5,987 nucleotides of DNA, taken from the NCBI GenBank assembly GCA_050743625.1, contig JBOGED010000475.1:1-5987 (forward strand), in the 5' to 3' direction. Under the pieces are notes generated by a model that was not told the origin of the DNA, did no database searches, and saw only the letters and a list, made by a program, of their open reading frames with translations. The stretch is from JBOGED01 sp050743625 (lineage in GTDB: Bacteria > Actinomycetota > Nitriliruptoria > Euzebyales > Egibacteraceae). The position numbers were made by a program, and so were the translations under genes. Below are positions 5,972 through 5,987 of this stretch, in pieces (position 1 is the stretch's first letter; the number at the start of each line of letters is the position of its first letter).

Positions 5972-5987
5972 GCCTATAGTGTGCGGG

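Noticed and set aside
5972..5987. TATAGG directly before the kinase ATG as a leaderless-promoter -10 box
   Set aside because: It ends one base before the ATG, so transcription would start inside the coding region; the window ends too soon to look for an upstream alternative.

Overview
The window is very GC-rich, has almost no non-coding space, and uses GTG starts and tightly coupled gene pairs. Together with the gene content (a GT-C arabinofuranosyltransferase-like enzyme, an EcsC-family protein, and a membrane ferritin of the VIT1 type) this suggests a high-GC Gram-positive bacterium (Actinomycetota). That is inference; nothing here fixes the genus. I see no rRNA, tRNA, CRISPR array, insertion sequence or phage gene.

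Layout from left to right. (1) 1-489, plus: the 3' part of a dihydrodipicolinate synthase/N-acetylneuraminate lyase (DHDPS/NAL) superfamily aldolase, with its start outside the window. (2) 2775-496, minus: a two-gene unit made of a multi-pass GT-C-type glycosyltransferase and an EcsC-family protein that starts three bases after the glycosyltransferase stop. This unit runs tail to tail into the aldolase with only six bases between stop codons. (3) 2776-2943: the only real intergenic stretch, between divergent genes, carrying a 40-bp inverted repeat with 19 of 20 positions paired. (4) 2944-4661, plus: a second two-gene unit, an FMN nitroreductase overlapping by 4 nt (GTGA) a fusion of a ferritin-like di-iron domain to a VIT1/CCC1 membrane domain. 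(5) 5971-4658, minus: a membrane histidine kinase with about six transmembrane helices, meeting the VIT1 gene tail to tail with a 4-nt overlap inside an 8-bp tandem duplication.

Functional reading. The nitroreductase/membrane-ferritin pair points to iron handling or oxidative stress, with a flavin reductase next to an iron-storage or iron-export protein. The glycosyltransferase/EcsC pair points to the cell envelope. The two pairs diverge from the shared 168-bp region with the large palindrome, which is the best candidate for a common regulatory site. No regulator gene is visible in the window, and the histidine kinase has no response regulator beside it here.

I do not see a clearly new multi-gene system. 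The strongest unexplained signal is the 40-bp dyad at 2816-2855. The nitroreductase/ferritin-VIT coupling and the glycosyltransferase/EcsC coupling come next.
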